Below are positions 45,412 to 54,443 of a stretch of DNA of 64,000 bases, piece by piece. Origin of the DNA: Acidobacteria bacterium Mor1. GTDB taxonomy: Bacteria; Acidobacteriota; Polarisedimenticolia; Polarisedimenticolales; Polarisedimenticolaceae. The stretch spans positions 5,027,275 through 5,091,274 of the forward strand of contig CP011806.1 in assembly GCA_001664505.1 (NCBI GenBank), in the 5' to 3' direction. The first letter of the stretch is position 1, and every line of letters starts with the position of its first letter. The translations under genes were made by a program, and so were the position numbers. The notes beneath the pieces were generated by a model that made no database searches, was not told where the DNA came from, and saw only the letters and a list, made by a program, of their open reading frames with translations.

Positions 45412-47409
45412 ATGACCCATTGGCGTTGGTTTGCTTTGCCGCTGGCCATCTGGCTCGCGGCCGGCGCCGCCGTGGCTGCCGACGACGAGCTGTTCCTCCT
45501 CGAGGACGATCCCGGCTCGATCGACGCGGTCCCGATCTCCGATGCCCCCGGTGCAACGACGGTGATCACCGCACGCCAGATCGAGGCGTCCGGTGCCGCC
45601 AACATCTTTGATCTGCTCCGTACCGTACCCGGCGTCGATGTGCGCTACACCCCGATGGGGGGACACATCTCGATCCGCTCGACCGGGTCGTCCCCCTTCA
45701 CCGAGCAGGTGCTGTTGCTGATCGACGGCACCCCCTACAACTCCTTTGACAAAGGGGGCTTCCCCGGCCATCCCAACTTCAACGGGTTCTACCCGCTGGA
45801 TCGCATCGAACGGATCGAGGTGATCAAGGGGCCGATCTCGGTCGCCTACGGCGCCAACGCCTTCGCCGGAGTGATCCACATCGTCTCGAAGGAAGCGGGG
45901 GATGCGCTCAAGGACCGGGTCGAGGGCCAGGCCTACGGTGCCAAGCTGCGGATCGGCGAGAACAACGTCGCCGAGCGCATGTTCCGCTTCGACTGGTTGG
46001 CCTCGGGGTGGGAAGCTACCCTGGAGCTGGAGAGCAACGACGGGGATATCCCGCTCGAGCTCAGCGGCGACACCCGTCACAGCCGCGAGTCCGCCTATCT
46101 GTCGCTTCAGAGAGGCAACTTCCGGGCGACGCTGATGCGCCGCACCAGTGAGGTCGGCGCCTTTCCGTCCCTGGGCGTCGAGACGTTGCCCTCCCAGCAC
46201 GATGTCGACGTGGTTACCGCGCACTATCAGCAGAGCGTGGGCAAGTTCGTGATGAACATCCACGGATCCCTGTTGCGCTACCGCGGGACGACCTGCTCGA
46301 CCTGCCACAACCCGGAAGGGCTCGCACCCGATGACGGGTTGACCGACAACATCGGTGCCGAGCGGGAAGAGGACACCACCGCCAACGTCAGCATGCGGGT
46401 GGATCGCAGCCTCGGCCGCAACAACGAGATCAGCTTCGGCGTCGAGGCCTCGATGGCCAAGGTAGAGCGCGATGTCGTGCGCTTACCCGACGCTCCCGAG
46501 CAGCTGGGCAGTGCAGGGTTCTTCTTCCAGAACCAGTTCCGCACCAAGGGGGACCGCCTGCGGGTCATCTCCGGGATTCGCTTCGACTACGCCGAGGACG
46601 TTCAGGGTGAAGAGGCGATCTCGCCGCGGGTTGCCGTAGTCTGGCAGCCGGGGGACCGCACTCGCCTGAGGGGATCGATCGCCCGGGCCTTCCGCGCTCC
46701 GACCTGGAACGAGCGTTTCGTGCGCCAGCGTTTTCTGCCGGAAGAGCTGGCGCCAGGATTGATCCTGACCTTTCAGGGATCCCCGGACCTGCAGCGGGAA
46801 CGCAACGATGCTATCGCGCTGGGGCTCGACCACGAGTTCAATGACGCCGTCAGCCTGAGCGTCGACCTCTACCGCAACGACTTCCGCCACTACATCCTGC
46901 GCGCGCCGTCGGAGTTCGTGCCCGGATCGCCCAACGAGGCCCGGGTCTACTACATCAACCGTCCCGACGACTTCTCGATCCCGGGAGGAGAAGTGACCCT
47001 GCGGGCCCGGGTGTCGCCGACGCTCAACGTGACCGCCGGGTTCGCTTACCGGGATGTCGACCTCGATCCTGCCGACGGGACCACGGCCTACTCTTCCAAC
47101 TGGAGAGGCATGCTCAACGTCGACTGGCGGCCGGGCAAGCGTTGGAACCTCAACCTCGCAGCCAGCCACGTGAGTGAGTACGTCGGCTCCCTGCACTTTC
47201 TTGATCCGCAACCGCCGGAGCCGGGCTACGAACTGGTCGACGTCGCGGTGCGCTACCGGGGCGGCGGCGGGCCGCGCTTCCGCTGGACCATCGGGGTGAT
47301 CGGACGGAACGTCCTCGACGCCCAACCTTTCGAAACCTTCTTTGACGATGAAACCGACACCCGCTTGTTGGGTCGGACCATGGTGCTCGAGACCGGATTC
47401 GAATTTTGA
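45412..47409 (+). CDS. TonB-dependent outer-membrane receptor with a CXXCH motif
   Basis: The ATG at 45412 has GGAGG about eight bases upstream. The 665-residue protein has a signal peptide (1-23, cleaved after AVA). A TonB-box-like acidic segment follows, then a plug domain (about 40-160, with VITARQIEASGAANIFDLLRTVPGVDV and IERIEVIKGPISVAYGANAFAGVI). A 22-strand barrel follows, with a terminal strand ending in Phe (ETGFEF). An external loop contains CSTCH at Cys295-Cys298-His299, which matches the c-type haem attachment motif. This is unusual for receptors. The receptor imports an unknown substrate using ExbBD/TonB energy. It overlaps the binding-protein gene by four bases. Confidence 0.94.
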   Translation: MTHWRWFALPLAIWLAAGAAVAADDELFLLEDDPGSIDAVPISDAPGATTVITARQIEASGAANIFDLLRTVPGVDVRYTPMGGHISIRSTGSSPFTEQVLLLIDGTPYNSFDKGGFPGHPNFNGFYPLDRIERIEVIKGPISVAYGANAFAGVIHIVSKEAGDALKDRVEGQAYGAKLRIGENNVAERMFRFDWLASGWEATLELESNDGDIPLELSGDTRHSRESAYLSLQRGNFRATLMRRTSEVGAFPSLGVETLPSQHDVDVVTAHYQQSVGKFVMNIHGSLLRYRGTTCSTCHNPEGLAPDDGLTDNIGAEREEDTTANVSMRVDRSLGRNNEISFGVEASMAKVERDVVRLPDAPEQLGSAGFFFQNQFRTKGDRLRVISGIRFDYAEDVQGEEAISPRVAVVWQPGDRTRLRGSIARAFRAPTWNERFVRQRFLPEELAPGLILTFQGSPDLQRERNDAIALGLDHEFNDAVSLSVDLYRNDFRHYILRAPSEFVPGSPNEARVYYINRPDDFSIPGGEVTLRARVSPTLNVTAGFAYRDVDLDPADGTTAYSSNWRGMLNVDWRPGKRWNLNLAASHVSEYVGSLHFLDPQPPEPGYELVDVAVRYRGGGGPRFRWTIGVIGRNVLDAQPFETFFDDETDTRLLGRTMVLETGFEF

Positions 47410-48329
47410 TTCGACGCCTTGCCATTGTTGTCGCGATCGGGTTGACGGTCGGCGGAGGTCCGCTGGCCGGCGACATCGTGATGCTCTATCCCGATCGCAT
47501 CAACGACTTCGCCGCCACGGCGGAGGCGGCTCGCTCCGCGCTGGGTGAACTCCCCGAGGGCTCCCGCCTGCGGTCGTTCACCGTGCCCCGCGAGGAGCAG
47601 CAGGCCCGACGGGCGATCGCCGAGAGTCCCGAGGTGGTCCTGGCCGTCGGGTCGACGGCGGTCCGGGTCGCTCTCGACGCCGGGGCCGGAGGCGAACATA
47701 TCCCGCTGGTCTACGCCATGGTGTTCCGCCCCGAAGCGCTGAACCTGTCCGAATCCGCGCAGCCCAGGGTGACCGGCGTCAGCATGGAGGTGCCTGCGTC
47801 GATCCAGTTCGCCAGGATCAAGCAGCTGTTGCCGGAGACCCGCAAGATCGGGGTGCTCTACAACCCTGCGGAGACCCAGGAGGCGGTGGTCGAAGCCCGG
47901 GAGGCCGCCGAACGCCTCGACATGAAGCTCGTCACGATTACCGTGCGCAGCCCGGGAGAGGTAGAGAAGAAGGCGCGGCTCCTGGCGCCGCAGGTCGACG
48001 TGATCTGGGCCATGCCCGATCCGACCGTGTTGAACGCGGCAACCGCCAAGCGCTTGATCCTGTTCTCGCTCCGCGCGCGCAAGCCGCTGATCGCGCCCAG
48101 CCAGGGCTACGTCAAACGAGGAGCGCTCTGCGCCATGACCGCAGACCCCCGCTCGGTCGGGGAAGCGTCGGGCCGGATGATGCGCCAGGTGCTGGACGGC
48201 GACGGGATGCCTGCGCCGGAGGAGCCGGCGGAGCTCAAGTCCTACGTCAATCGCAAGTCCGCGGAGCTCCTGGGGCTGGATCTGGACGACGAGGACTACA
48301 GCAACTTCCAGGGGGTGTTCCCCGAATGA
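47406..48329 (+). CDS. periplasmic ABC-type substrate-binding protein (PF04392-like)
   Basis: The TTG at 47406 overlaps the receptor stop (TTGA). The 307-residue protein has a signal peptide (1-22). Two Rossmann-like lobes follow, shown by VVLAVGSTAVRVAL, IPLVYAMVFRPE and the segment LLPETRKIGVLYNPAETQ, the typical block of PF04392 ABC substrate-binding proteins (TrpX-like). Family members bind aromatic amino acids or peptides, but many are associated with sensor kinases. No permease or ATPase is nearby, so here it may be a ligand sensor rather than a transporter component. The stop overlaps the kinase start (ATGA). Confidence 0.88.
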   Translation: MIRRLAIVVAIGLTVGGGPLAGDIVMLYPDRINDFAATAEAARSALGELPEGSRLRSFTVPREEQQARRAIAESPEVVLAVGSTAVRVALDAGAGGEHIPLVYAMVFRPEALNLSESAQPRVTGVSMEVPASIQFARIKQLLPETRKIGVLYNPAETQEAVVEAREAAERLDMKLVTITVRSPGEVEKKARLLAPQVDVIWAMPDPTVLNAATAKRLILFSLRARKPLIAPSQGYVKRGALCAMTADPRSVGEASGRMMRQVLDGDGMPAPEEPAELKSYVNRKSAELLGLDLDDEDYSNFQGVFPE

Positions 48330-50272
48330 AGCAGCTGATCCTCAAAGCCAGCCGCCGGCTGCCGGTCCGCATCGTCGCCCCGATCCTGATGGTCAACATG
48401 CTGGTGCTCGGGGTGGTCGGAGGTGTCCTCGTCGCCTGGACCGGACGGACGGGCATCGAGAGCCTGGAGAAGCGTTTCCAGGTGGTCGCGGACACCGTCG
48501 CCCGCAACGCCGAGCTCCCGATCCTGGCAGCCGACGACGAGTCTCTCTACCGGGTCCTCGCGTCGGTGGAAGAACTGCCCGAGGTCATCGAGGCGATCGC
48601 GACCGACCCCCAGGGGGAGCTGATTCGACGCTACCGCCGCGTCGACCAGTCCGGTGAAAGCGAGGACGTGATCCGGATCAGCCGCAACGTCACCACGATC
48701 CCCAGCGACTGGGAGGACTTCGAGTCCGGCAGCTCCCAGGAAGAAGCCGACCCGTCACTCCTCCAGATCGGACGGGTGGAGCTCCTGGTCTCGTCGGCGA
48801 TGGCCCGGGCGGAAACCCGCAAGATCCAGGCGATGATCTTCGGAGCCTGGGCGCTCTTGTTGATCGCCGGTGTGGGAACCGGCTGGATGATCGCCCGCAA
48901 GGTCGGCGGACCGCTGGAAGCCCTGGTCCAGGCGACCCGGGACGTCGCGGCCGGCGATCTGTCGGTGCGCCTCCCCCCGTCATCGACCGACGAGATCGGC
49001 GAGCTGAGCCGCTCGTTCAGCGCAATGACCGGAGATCTTCAGGCATTCCAGGAGGCGTTGCTCGAGAACCAGGCCCAGCTCGAGGAGCGGGTCCGGGCGC
49101 GAACCGCCGAGTTGGAACGGGCTCAGGCCCAGCTCATCGGCTCGGAGCGGCTCTCGGCGGTCGGGCAGATGGTGGCCGGCGTAGCCCACGAGTTGAACAA
49201 CCCGCTGGCGGTGGTTCTCGGTTACTCGAGCCTGCTGCGCCGGGAGTTCGATCCGGAGAAGGCGGAGCAGAAGCTCGACCACATCGCGGACGCCGCCGAT
49301 CGCGCACGCAAGATCGTGACGAACCTGATGACCTTTGCCCGCAAGCAGGAGAGTGAGCGAGGGCCGGTGCAGCTCAACGAGATCGTCGAGAGCACCCTGC
49401 AGTTGAGAGACTACGAGCTGCGGGATGCGGGCATCCGGGTGGTTTCCCGGCTGGAGCCGGAGCTGGCGATCGTCAACGCCGACGTGCACCAGCTGCAACA
49501 GGTCCTGCTCAACCTGTTGATCAATGCCCAGCAGTCGATCGTGGAATCGGGGGTCGGATCGACCATCGAGGTCGTGACCCGCAACCTGGGCGACGAGATC
49601 CTGATGATCGTGCGGGACGACGGGCCGGGGATGCCCCAGGACGTCCAGGCCCGGGTGTTCGAGCCGTTCTTCACGACCAAGGATGTGGGTGCGGGCACCG
49701 GGCTCGGCCTCTCGATCGTCTACGGCATCATCAGCGACCACGGCGGAACGATCCAGGTCGACAGCGAGCCGGGATACGCCCGGTTCGTGATGCGGCTGCC
49801 GGCGAGAGAGATGCCCGAGTCGCTGCGTCCGGCCAGGAGCACCGAGGACGGCCCTCCGGCAGTGCATCCCGAGCGCCGGCTGTTGGTCGTCGACGACAAT
49901 CCCGAGATTCTGGAGTTCGTGAGCGAGGCTCTCGAGATGCTCGACGTCGAGGTCATCCAGGCCCTCGGGGGGCGGGCCGCGCTGGATTCCCTGGGCTCCG
50001 GCGAACGCTACGACGCCGTGCTCAGCGACATGCGCATGCCGGATGTCGACGGCCGCCAGGTCTACGAGTTCGTTCGTGACCACCGGCCCGAACTGGCCGA
50101 CCGCTTCATCTTCGTGACCGGGGACGTGGCCAATGAGCGCTCCATCGAGTTCATTCAGCGGACCGGCTGCGACCTGCTGGACAAGCCCTTCACCGTCCGG
50201 GCCCTTTGGGACGTGGTCGAGGCCAAGCTGAACTCCGTCCAGGAGCAGAGCGGAACCGGCGCCACCGAGTAG
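48326..50272 (+). CDS. membrane hybrid sensor histidine kinase
   Basis: The ATG at 48326 overlaps the binding-protein stop. The 648-residue protein has two membrane helices (about 15-40 and 171-190) around a periplasmic sensor of about 130 residues. A HAMP domain (about 190-245) and a short coiled coil follow. The kinase domain has His288 in MVAGVAHELNNPL, with N, G1 and G2 boxes ([27 protein letters not shown]). It is of the HPK4/NtrB-like type. A carboxy-terminal receiver carries Asp568 (AVLSDMRMPDVDG). No output domain follows. With the overlapping receptor and binding protein it probably senses the imported ligand, the binding protein acting as co-sensor. The partner is not in the window. 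Confidence 0.95.
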   Translation: MKQLILKASRRLPVRIVAPILMVNMLVLGVVGGVLVAWTGRTGIESLEKRFQVVADTVARNAELPILAADDESLYRVLASVEELPEVIEAIATDPQGELIRRYRRVDQSGESEDVIRISRNVTTIPSDWEDFESGSSQEEADPSLLQIGRVELLVSSAMARAETRKIQAMIFGAWALLLIAGVGTGWMIARKVGGPLEALVQATRDVAAGDLSVRLPPSSTDEIGELSRSFSAMTGDLQAFQEALLENQAQLEERVRARTAELERAQAQLIGSERLSAVGQMVAGVAHELNNPLAVVLGYSSLLRREFDPEKAEQKLDHIADAADRARKIVTNLMTFARKQESERGPVQLNEIVESTLQLRDYELRDAGIRVVSRLEPELAIVNADVHQLQQVLLNLLINAQQSIVESGVGSTIEVVTRNLGDEILMIVRDDGPGMPQDVQARVFEPFFTTKDVGAGTGLGLSIVYGIISDHGGTIQVDSEPGYARFVMRLPAREMPESLRPARSTEDGPPAVHPERRLLVVDDNPEILEFVSEALEMLDVEVIQALGGRAALDSLGSGERYDAVLSDMRMPDVDGRQVYEFVRDHRPELADRFIFVTGDVANERSIEFIQRTGCDLLDKPFTVRALWDVVEAKLNSVQEQSGTGATE

Positions 50273-50290
50273 TCTTGTCTCAGGCGCCGG

Positions 50291-51091
50291 CTAGAACGGA
50301 GTGCCTTGCTGGTTGAGGCGCTTGTCGTAGGCGGGGATCTCCACCCGCGCATTCGCCGGAATCTCGCTTCCCGCGGCGCGATAGCGGTTGATGTACCCGA
50401 GCGCCGTCCGGTCAGGGTGGCCGTTTCGCTCCTGGTCCGCGATGAAATCGCCGGCGAACCAGTCGAAGATCTTGGACAGCCGCACCGTCCCGGCGGCGGC
50501 GTCGAAGCCGACATGCCGCGGGTCGTTGACGAACTCGCGAATCGCCGCGTCCAGCTGAGCATCCAGCGTCTCCCCGCGGAACGGCTCCATGGGTAGCCGG
50601 GGGCAGCCCATCGAGGCGCAGTTCAGCGCGGCGTGGATGCGGGGATCCCGGTACTGTTCCCGGATGATCTTGTTCTCCAGGTCCTGGAGGTTGGTCTTCG
50701 TGCCGCCGACGAGCACCGGCATGTTCGAGAAGAACCCGGCGCCGTCGCCGTTGCCCCAGACGGTGTCGATCCCCGGTTCGAGACCCAGGACCCCTTCGAA
50801 CACCAGGGCGTTGTAGGCGTTGAGGTAGTGGGCCAGTTCATGGTCGCGGGTGGGGAAGGCGTCCGGCGCAGAGTCCGGGCTGACCCGATGGACGAACGCC
50901 AGGTAGCGGTCGAGCGCCTCCCGGTCCTCGGCCAGGCCGATGTAGTCGACCAGTCCCTGCTCGTCCACGTGGGTGCCGAGCGCACGGGCCCAGTCGCCGT
51001 GGGGATCGGCGGGTGCGCCCCCGGCGAAGAGGGGCGAGGCCAGCGCCCACAGCGCAACCAGGATTGCGGGCAGGGTAGCGCGTTGCTGCAT
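50291..51091 (-). CDS. DUF547 domain secreted protein
   Basis: The 266-residue protein has a signal peptide (about 1-23, cleaved after LFA). A single DUF547 domain follows, with the diagnostic segments ELAHYLNAYNALVFEGVL and HAALNCASMGCPRLPMEPF, and carries a conserved Cys pair. DUF547 proteins have a fold reminiscent of papain-like enzymes and are usually exported. Their role is unknown, and some sit beside glutaredoxins or redox regulators. The start is assigned from the frame beginning MQQRATLPAILVAL. The gene lies convergent to the hybrid kinase, with only 18 bases between stops. Confidence 0.85.
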   Translation of the reverse strand: MQQRATLPAILVALWALASPLFAGGAPADPHGDWARALGTHVDEQGLVDYIGLAEDREALDRYLAFVHRVSPDSAPDAFPTRDHELAHYLNAYNALVFEGVLGLEPGIDTVWGNGDGAGFFSNMPVLVGGTKTNLQDLENKIIREQYRDPRIHAALNCASMGCPRLPMEPFRGETLDAQLDAAIREFVNDPRHVGFDAAAGTVRLSKIFDWFAGDFIADQERNGHPDRTALGYINRYRAAGSEIPANARVEIPAYDKRLNQQGTPF

Positions 51092-51215
51092 GACGGATCT
51101 CCGTATCGACTACCAGGCGCTCCGATCGAGCACATGGGTGACAACGCCGCGAGTGCCCGCAACATTCCCATCCGCCCTGGCCGGGCCTGGCCGCGGCCTA
51201 TGCTAACGTCGCTTG

Positions 51216-52130
51216 ATGAAGCTGCGCGTCGCAACCTGTCAGTTCCCGGTCGGCGCCGACGCCCGGGCCAACCGCAACGCCATGATTCGCCAGATGCGCC
51301 AGGCCCGCCGCCGGGGCGCCCATCTGGCTCATTTCTGCGAAGGCGCGATCTCCGGCTACGCGGGAGTCGACTTTCCCTCGTTCCAGGGCTTCGACTGGGA
51401 TGCAGCCGAAAACGCCGCCCGGGATGTCGCACGGGCCGCGGGTGAGCTGGGGCTCTACGTGGTCTTCGGCGGCAACCACCGACGCAGCGGGGGGCTGCGG
51501 CCTCACAACGCCGTCTACGTGGTCGATGACCGGGGCCGCCTGATCGACCGTTACGACAAACGCTTCTGTGCCGGCGCCGGCCCGGGCAAGGACGAGCTCG
51601 CCCACTTCAGTTCCGGCGACCACACCTGCCGCTTCACCGTGCGCGGCGTTCGCTGCGGAGTCCTGGTCTGTCACGAGTGTCGCTACCCGGAGCTCTATCG
51701 TGAAGAGATGGCGGCCGGGGTCGATCTGGTGCTGCACAGTTTTCACGCCGCAAACGTGGGCGCCCGCCGCTACCGGGCGATGCAGGCTCAGGTCGGCCGC
51801 GGCAACCACGGGCGGAACCCCGGTACGACCCTGCCGGAGATCGTCATGCCCGCCCTGGTGCACGCCGCCGCCGCGGCGAATCACCTGTTCATCAGCGCGG
51901 CCAACTCCTCGGCGAAGCAGTGCTGCTTCGGCAGCTTCATGGTGCGCCCCGACGGCGTGATCACCGGCAAGCTGGCGCGCAACCGCGCCGGGGTGTTGAT
52001 CTCGGACGTCGATCCCTCGGCGGACCTCTACGACTCGACGAAAGCGTGGCGCCGCCGGGCGATGAAGGGGCAGTTCCACTCGGGAAGCCTGCGCCGGGAC
52101 CCGCGCTCGAAGGAACGGAAGGCGTTCTGA
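51216..52130 (+). CDS. carbon-nitrogen hydrolase (nitrilase superfamily)
   Basis: The ATG at 51216 is chosen over a TTG one codon earlier. The 304-residue protein has the nitrilase-fold triad Glu42 (FCEGAISGY), Lys115 (YDKRFC) and Cys152 (VLVCHECRYPE). It has a glycine-rich GGNHRR segment near residue 85. Such enzymes hydrolyse amides or N-carbamoyl compounds. The Glu-Lys-Cys motifs are of the general amidase branch, with no sign of a specific subfamily. There is no signal peptide, so it is cytoplasmic. It stands alone between a minus-strand DUF547 gene and a minus-strand saccharopine-dehydrogenase-like gene. Confidence 0.9.
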   Translation: MKLRVATCQFPVGADARANRNAMIRQMRQARRRGAHLAHFCEGAISGYAGVDFPSFQGFDWDAAENAARDVARAAGELGLYVVFGGNHRRSGGLRPHNAVYVVDDRGRLIDRYDKRFCAGAGPGKDELAHFSSGDHTCRFTVRGVRCGVLVCHECRYPELYREEMAAGVDLVLHSFHAANVGARRYRAMQAQVGRGNHGRNPGTTLPEIVMPALVHAAAAANHLFISAANSSAKQCCFGSFMVRPDGVITGKLARNRAGVLISDVDPSADLYDSTKAWRRRAMKGQFHSGSLRRDPRSKERKAF

Positions 52131-52152
52131 GTCGAGGCGGCGGTCCGGCGGC

Positions 52153-53304
52153 CTATCTCTGTGCCGCGGTTTCCGTCCGCTCCCGGTAGGTCACGCCCCG
52201 GGTCTCCAGTTCATCCAGCAGGCGCTGCACGAAGGCGTCGTCGCCGGACAGGGCCTCGGGCGGGTGCACGCCCGGCCCGACCGGAAGGCTGCCGTCGAGC
52301 ATCGCCCGGGCGCAGATCGCGGCAGGAAATCCGGTGGTGCGCGCCATCGAGGTCTCGCCCCGCCGTGGGTCGGTGCGGTCGAACAGATCCCAGACGATGC
52401 GCTGGGTTCCTTCGGTGCCGCCCTCGACCTCGATGCGCATCACGGTGAACTCGTGCGGGGACGCCGGCTGGCTCCACGCCTTGTCCAGCACCGCGAAGGT
52501 GGCCTTGCGCACGTTCACGGCCTTGCCGTCGACGGTGACCTCGCGATCGTCGAACAGTCCCGAGTCCCGCAGCACACGCACGCGGTCGGCATGGCCGGGG
52601 TAGCGCAGGGTCTTCTCTTCGATGTGGGGGCAGTCGATGGTGTCGAGCATCGAGCGCAGGCCGTCGGTGAGGAACCCCTCGAGGGTGCCGACCTGTTCGA
52701 ACTCGAAGTGTTCCAGGTCCGACAGGGCCGGCCGCACCCGCTGTTCGCCGCCGCTGACGAAACGGGCCGGGCGGGTGTACTCCTCGACGACGTCGATGGG
52801 GGAGAACGGAGCCTCGTACTCCCAGGGCAGGCGCCGCTCGAAGGGCAGGCCGCCGACGATGTAGCGGGCGAACCGGGCGGGGGCCAGACGGCGCACCGCC
52901 TGGGCCAGCAGCACGTTACTGGTACCCGGAGCCAGGCCGATGTCGTAGACCACCGGCACGCCGCGGTCCCGTGCCCGGTCGGCCAGGTGCCGCGGATCCT
53001 CGGCCATGAACGAGATGTCGACGTAGCGGGTGCCGGCGTCGATCACCGCCTCCATCGAGCGCAGGCCCATGTCTCCGGGGAGTGCGCCGACGGCCAGATC
53101 GTAGCCCCGGACCGCGGCGTAGACCTCGGCAGGGTCCGACAGGTCGGCGACCTGGGTCTTGAATCCGTGGCGGCCGGCGAGTTCGGCCAGGGTGCCGCTG
53201 CGCACGTCGGCGACGGTGACGTCGAGAGCGGGATCGTCGTGCAGGTCGCGGGCGATGACCCGGCCGACCCGGCCGGCTCCGAGGACGAGAATACGGGAGG
53301 ACAT
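52153..53304 (-). CDS. saccharopine-dehydrogenase-like oxidoreductase
   Basis: The ATG at 53304 follows CAGGAG. The 383-residue protein starts with a Rossmann motif, ILVLGAGRVGRVIARDL (about 5-20), then VTVADV for NAD binding. The central region has GLAPGTSNVLLAQAVRR, and the carboxy terminus has MARTTGFPAAICARAML. This is the plan of the Lys1/LYS9-like family, which includes saccharopine and carboxynorspermidine dehydrogenases. A role in lysine catabolism or polyamine metabolism is possible but not shown. It is 91 bases from the next gene downstream of the MDR gene on the same strand. Confidence 0.88.
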   Translation of the reverse strand: MSSRILVLGAGRVGRVIARDLHDDPALDVTVADVRSGTLAELAGRHGFKTQVADLSDPAEVYAAVRGYDLAVGALPGDMGLRSMEAVIDAGTRYVDISFMAEDPRHLADRARDRGVPVVYDIGLAPGTSNVLLAQAVRRLAPARFARYIVGGLPFERRLPWEYEAPFSPIDVVEEYTRPARFVSGGEQRVRPALSDLEHFEFEQVGTLEGFLTDGLRSMLDTIDCPHIEEKTLRYPGHADRVRVLRDSGLFDDREVTVDGKAVNVRKATFAVLDKAWSQPASPHEFTVMRIEVEGGTEGTQRIVWDLFDRTDPRRGETSMARTTGFPAAICARAMLDGSLPVGPGVHPPEALSGDDAFVQRLLDELETRGVTYRERTETAAQR

Positions 53305-53395
53305 GGATGACTCCTGGGCGGCCGACCGCAGCCGCGAGACCGTCATCCTAGCGCGTCGTTCGGCTCCGGGGCAGCCCCGGTCACCGTTGTCCCGG

Positions 53396-54400
53396 TCACT
53401 GTTGTCCGGGAACCACCACGATCGCCCCGGCGCGGTCCTCGGCCTCGACGAGGCGGTGGGCCTCGGCGATCCGGGGCAGCGGCAGGACACGGTCGACGAT
53501 GGGGACGATCTTGCCGGCCTCGATCATCTCGCGGAGATCGTTCAGTTCATCGACGGTCTCCCCGGCGAAGGCGAAGATCGCCTGTTTCCCTTCCGGGGCC
53601 CGGGTCAGGGAGGCACGGAGCATGTCCCGCAAGCGGGGATTGGCCAGTACGTAGCGGCCGCCGGGGCGCAGGACCCCGAGGCATTCCCCGTAGGACGCTC
53701 CGGCCACGACGCTGAACACCACGTCGTAGCGCTCCGGCCGCGCGCTGAAGGACTCCCGGGTGTAGTCGATGAACCGTTCGACGCCGAGCTCGCGCAGCAT
53801 CTGCTCCTTGCGCGGGTTGTCCACGGCGGTCACCCGGGCGCCCATGCTCCGGGCGATCTGCACCACGTGGGCGCCGATGCTGCCGCCGGCGCCGTTGACC
53901 AGCACAGCGTCGCCGGCCTGGATCTCCGCCTTGCGCATGAAGTGCAGCGCGTTGAGGCCGCCGAGCGGGACCCCGGCGGTTTCGGCGTAGCTCATGTTCC
54001 GTGGTTTGCGCGCCAGAGTCGCGGACTGTGGCAGAACGGCGTACTCGGCGTGGGCCCCGAGGCGCAGACCACAGGAGCCGTAAACCTCGTCTCCCACGGA
54101 AAACCGGTCGACCTTCTCTCCGGTCTCGACCACCTCTCCGGTCAGATAGCCGCCGAGGACCGGCCGCCGAGGACGAAACACGCCGATCACCAGGCGTAGC
54201 GGCAGCCAGAACCAGGTGACCGGGAAACGGAAGGCGCGCAACTCGCAGTCGCCCTTGGTGACCTCGGCGGCGTGAACCCGGATCAGAACCTCGTCGTCAG
54301 CGGGGACGGGTCGAGGCCGTTCGCTCAGTTCCAACACCTCGGGGCCGCCGTAGCGGCGATAGATCACGGCTTGCAAGGGCGCTCCGTCGCGGGTCGGCAC
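53396..54400 (-). CDS. zinc-independent MDR-family oxidoreductase
   Basis: The 334-residue protein has the MDR fold: an amino-terminal GroES-like domain with DEVLIRVHAAEVTKGDCEL and GDEVYGSCG, then a Rossmann domain with AVLVNGAGGSIGAHVVQIA. It lacks the zinc-binding cysteines of alcohol dehydrogenases (no GHE motif). This points to a quinone oxidoreductase or enoyl reductase, NADPH-dependent. The natural substrate is unknown. The start is the ATG at 54400, at the end of a GC-rich stretch. It is the first gene of a small two-gene unit with the saccharopine-dehydrogenase-like gene. Confidence 0.9.
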   Translation of the reverse strand: MPTRDGAPLQAVIYRRYGGPEVLELSERPRPVPADDEVLIRVHAAEVTKGDCELRAFRFPVTWFWLPLRLVIGVFRPRRPVLGGYLTGEVVETGEKVDRFSVGDEVYGSCGLRLGAHAEYAVLPQSATLARKPRNMSYAETAGVPLGGLNALHFMRKAEIQAGDAVLVNGAGGSIGAHVVQIARSMGARVTAVDNPRKEQMLRELGVERFIDYTRESFSARPERYDVVFSVVAGASYGECLGVLRPGGRYVLANPRLRDMLRASLTRAPEGKQAIFAFAGETVDELNDLREMIEAGKIVPIVDRVLPLPRIAEAHRLVEAEDRAGAIVVVPGQQ

Positions 54401-54443
54401 GACCTGATGCGCCGATGTTAGCCGCCTGAGGCCCGTCCGGCCA

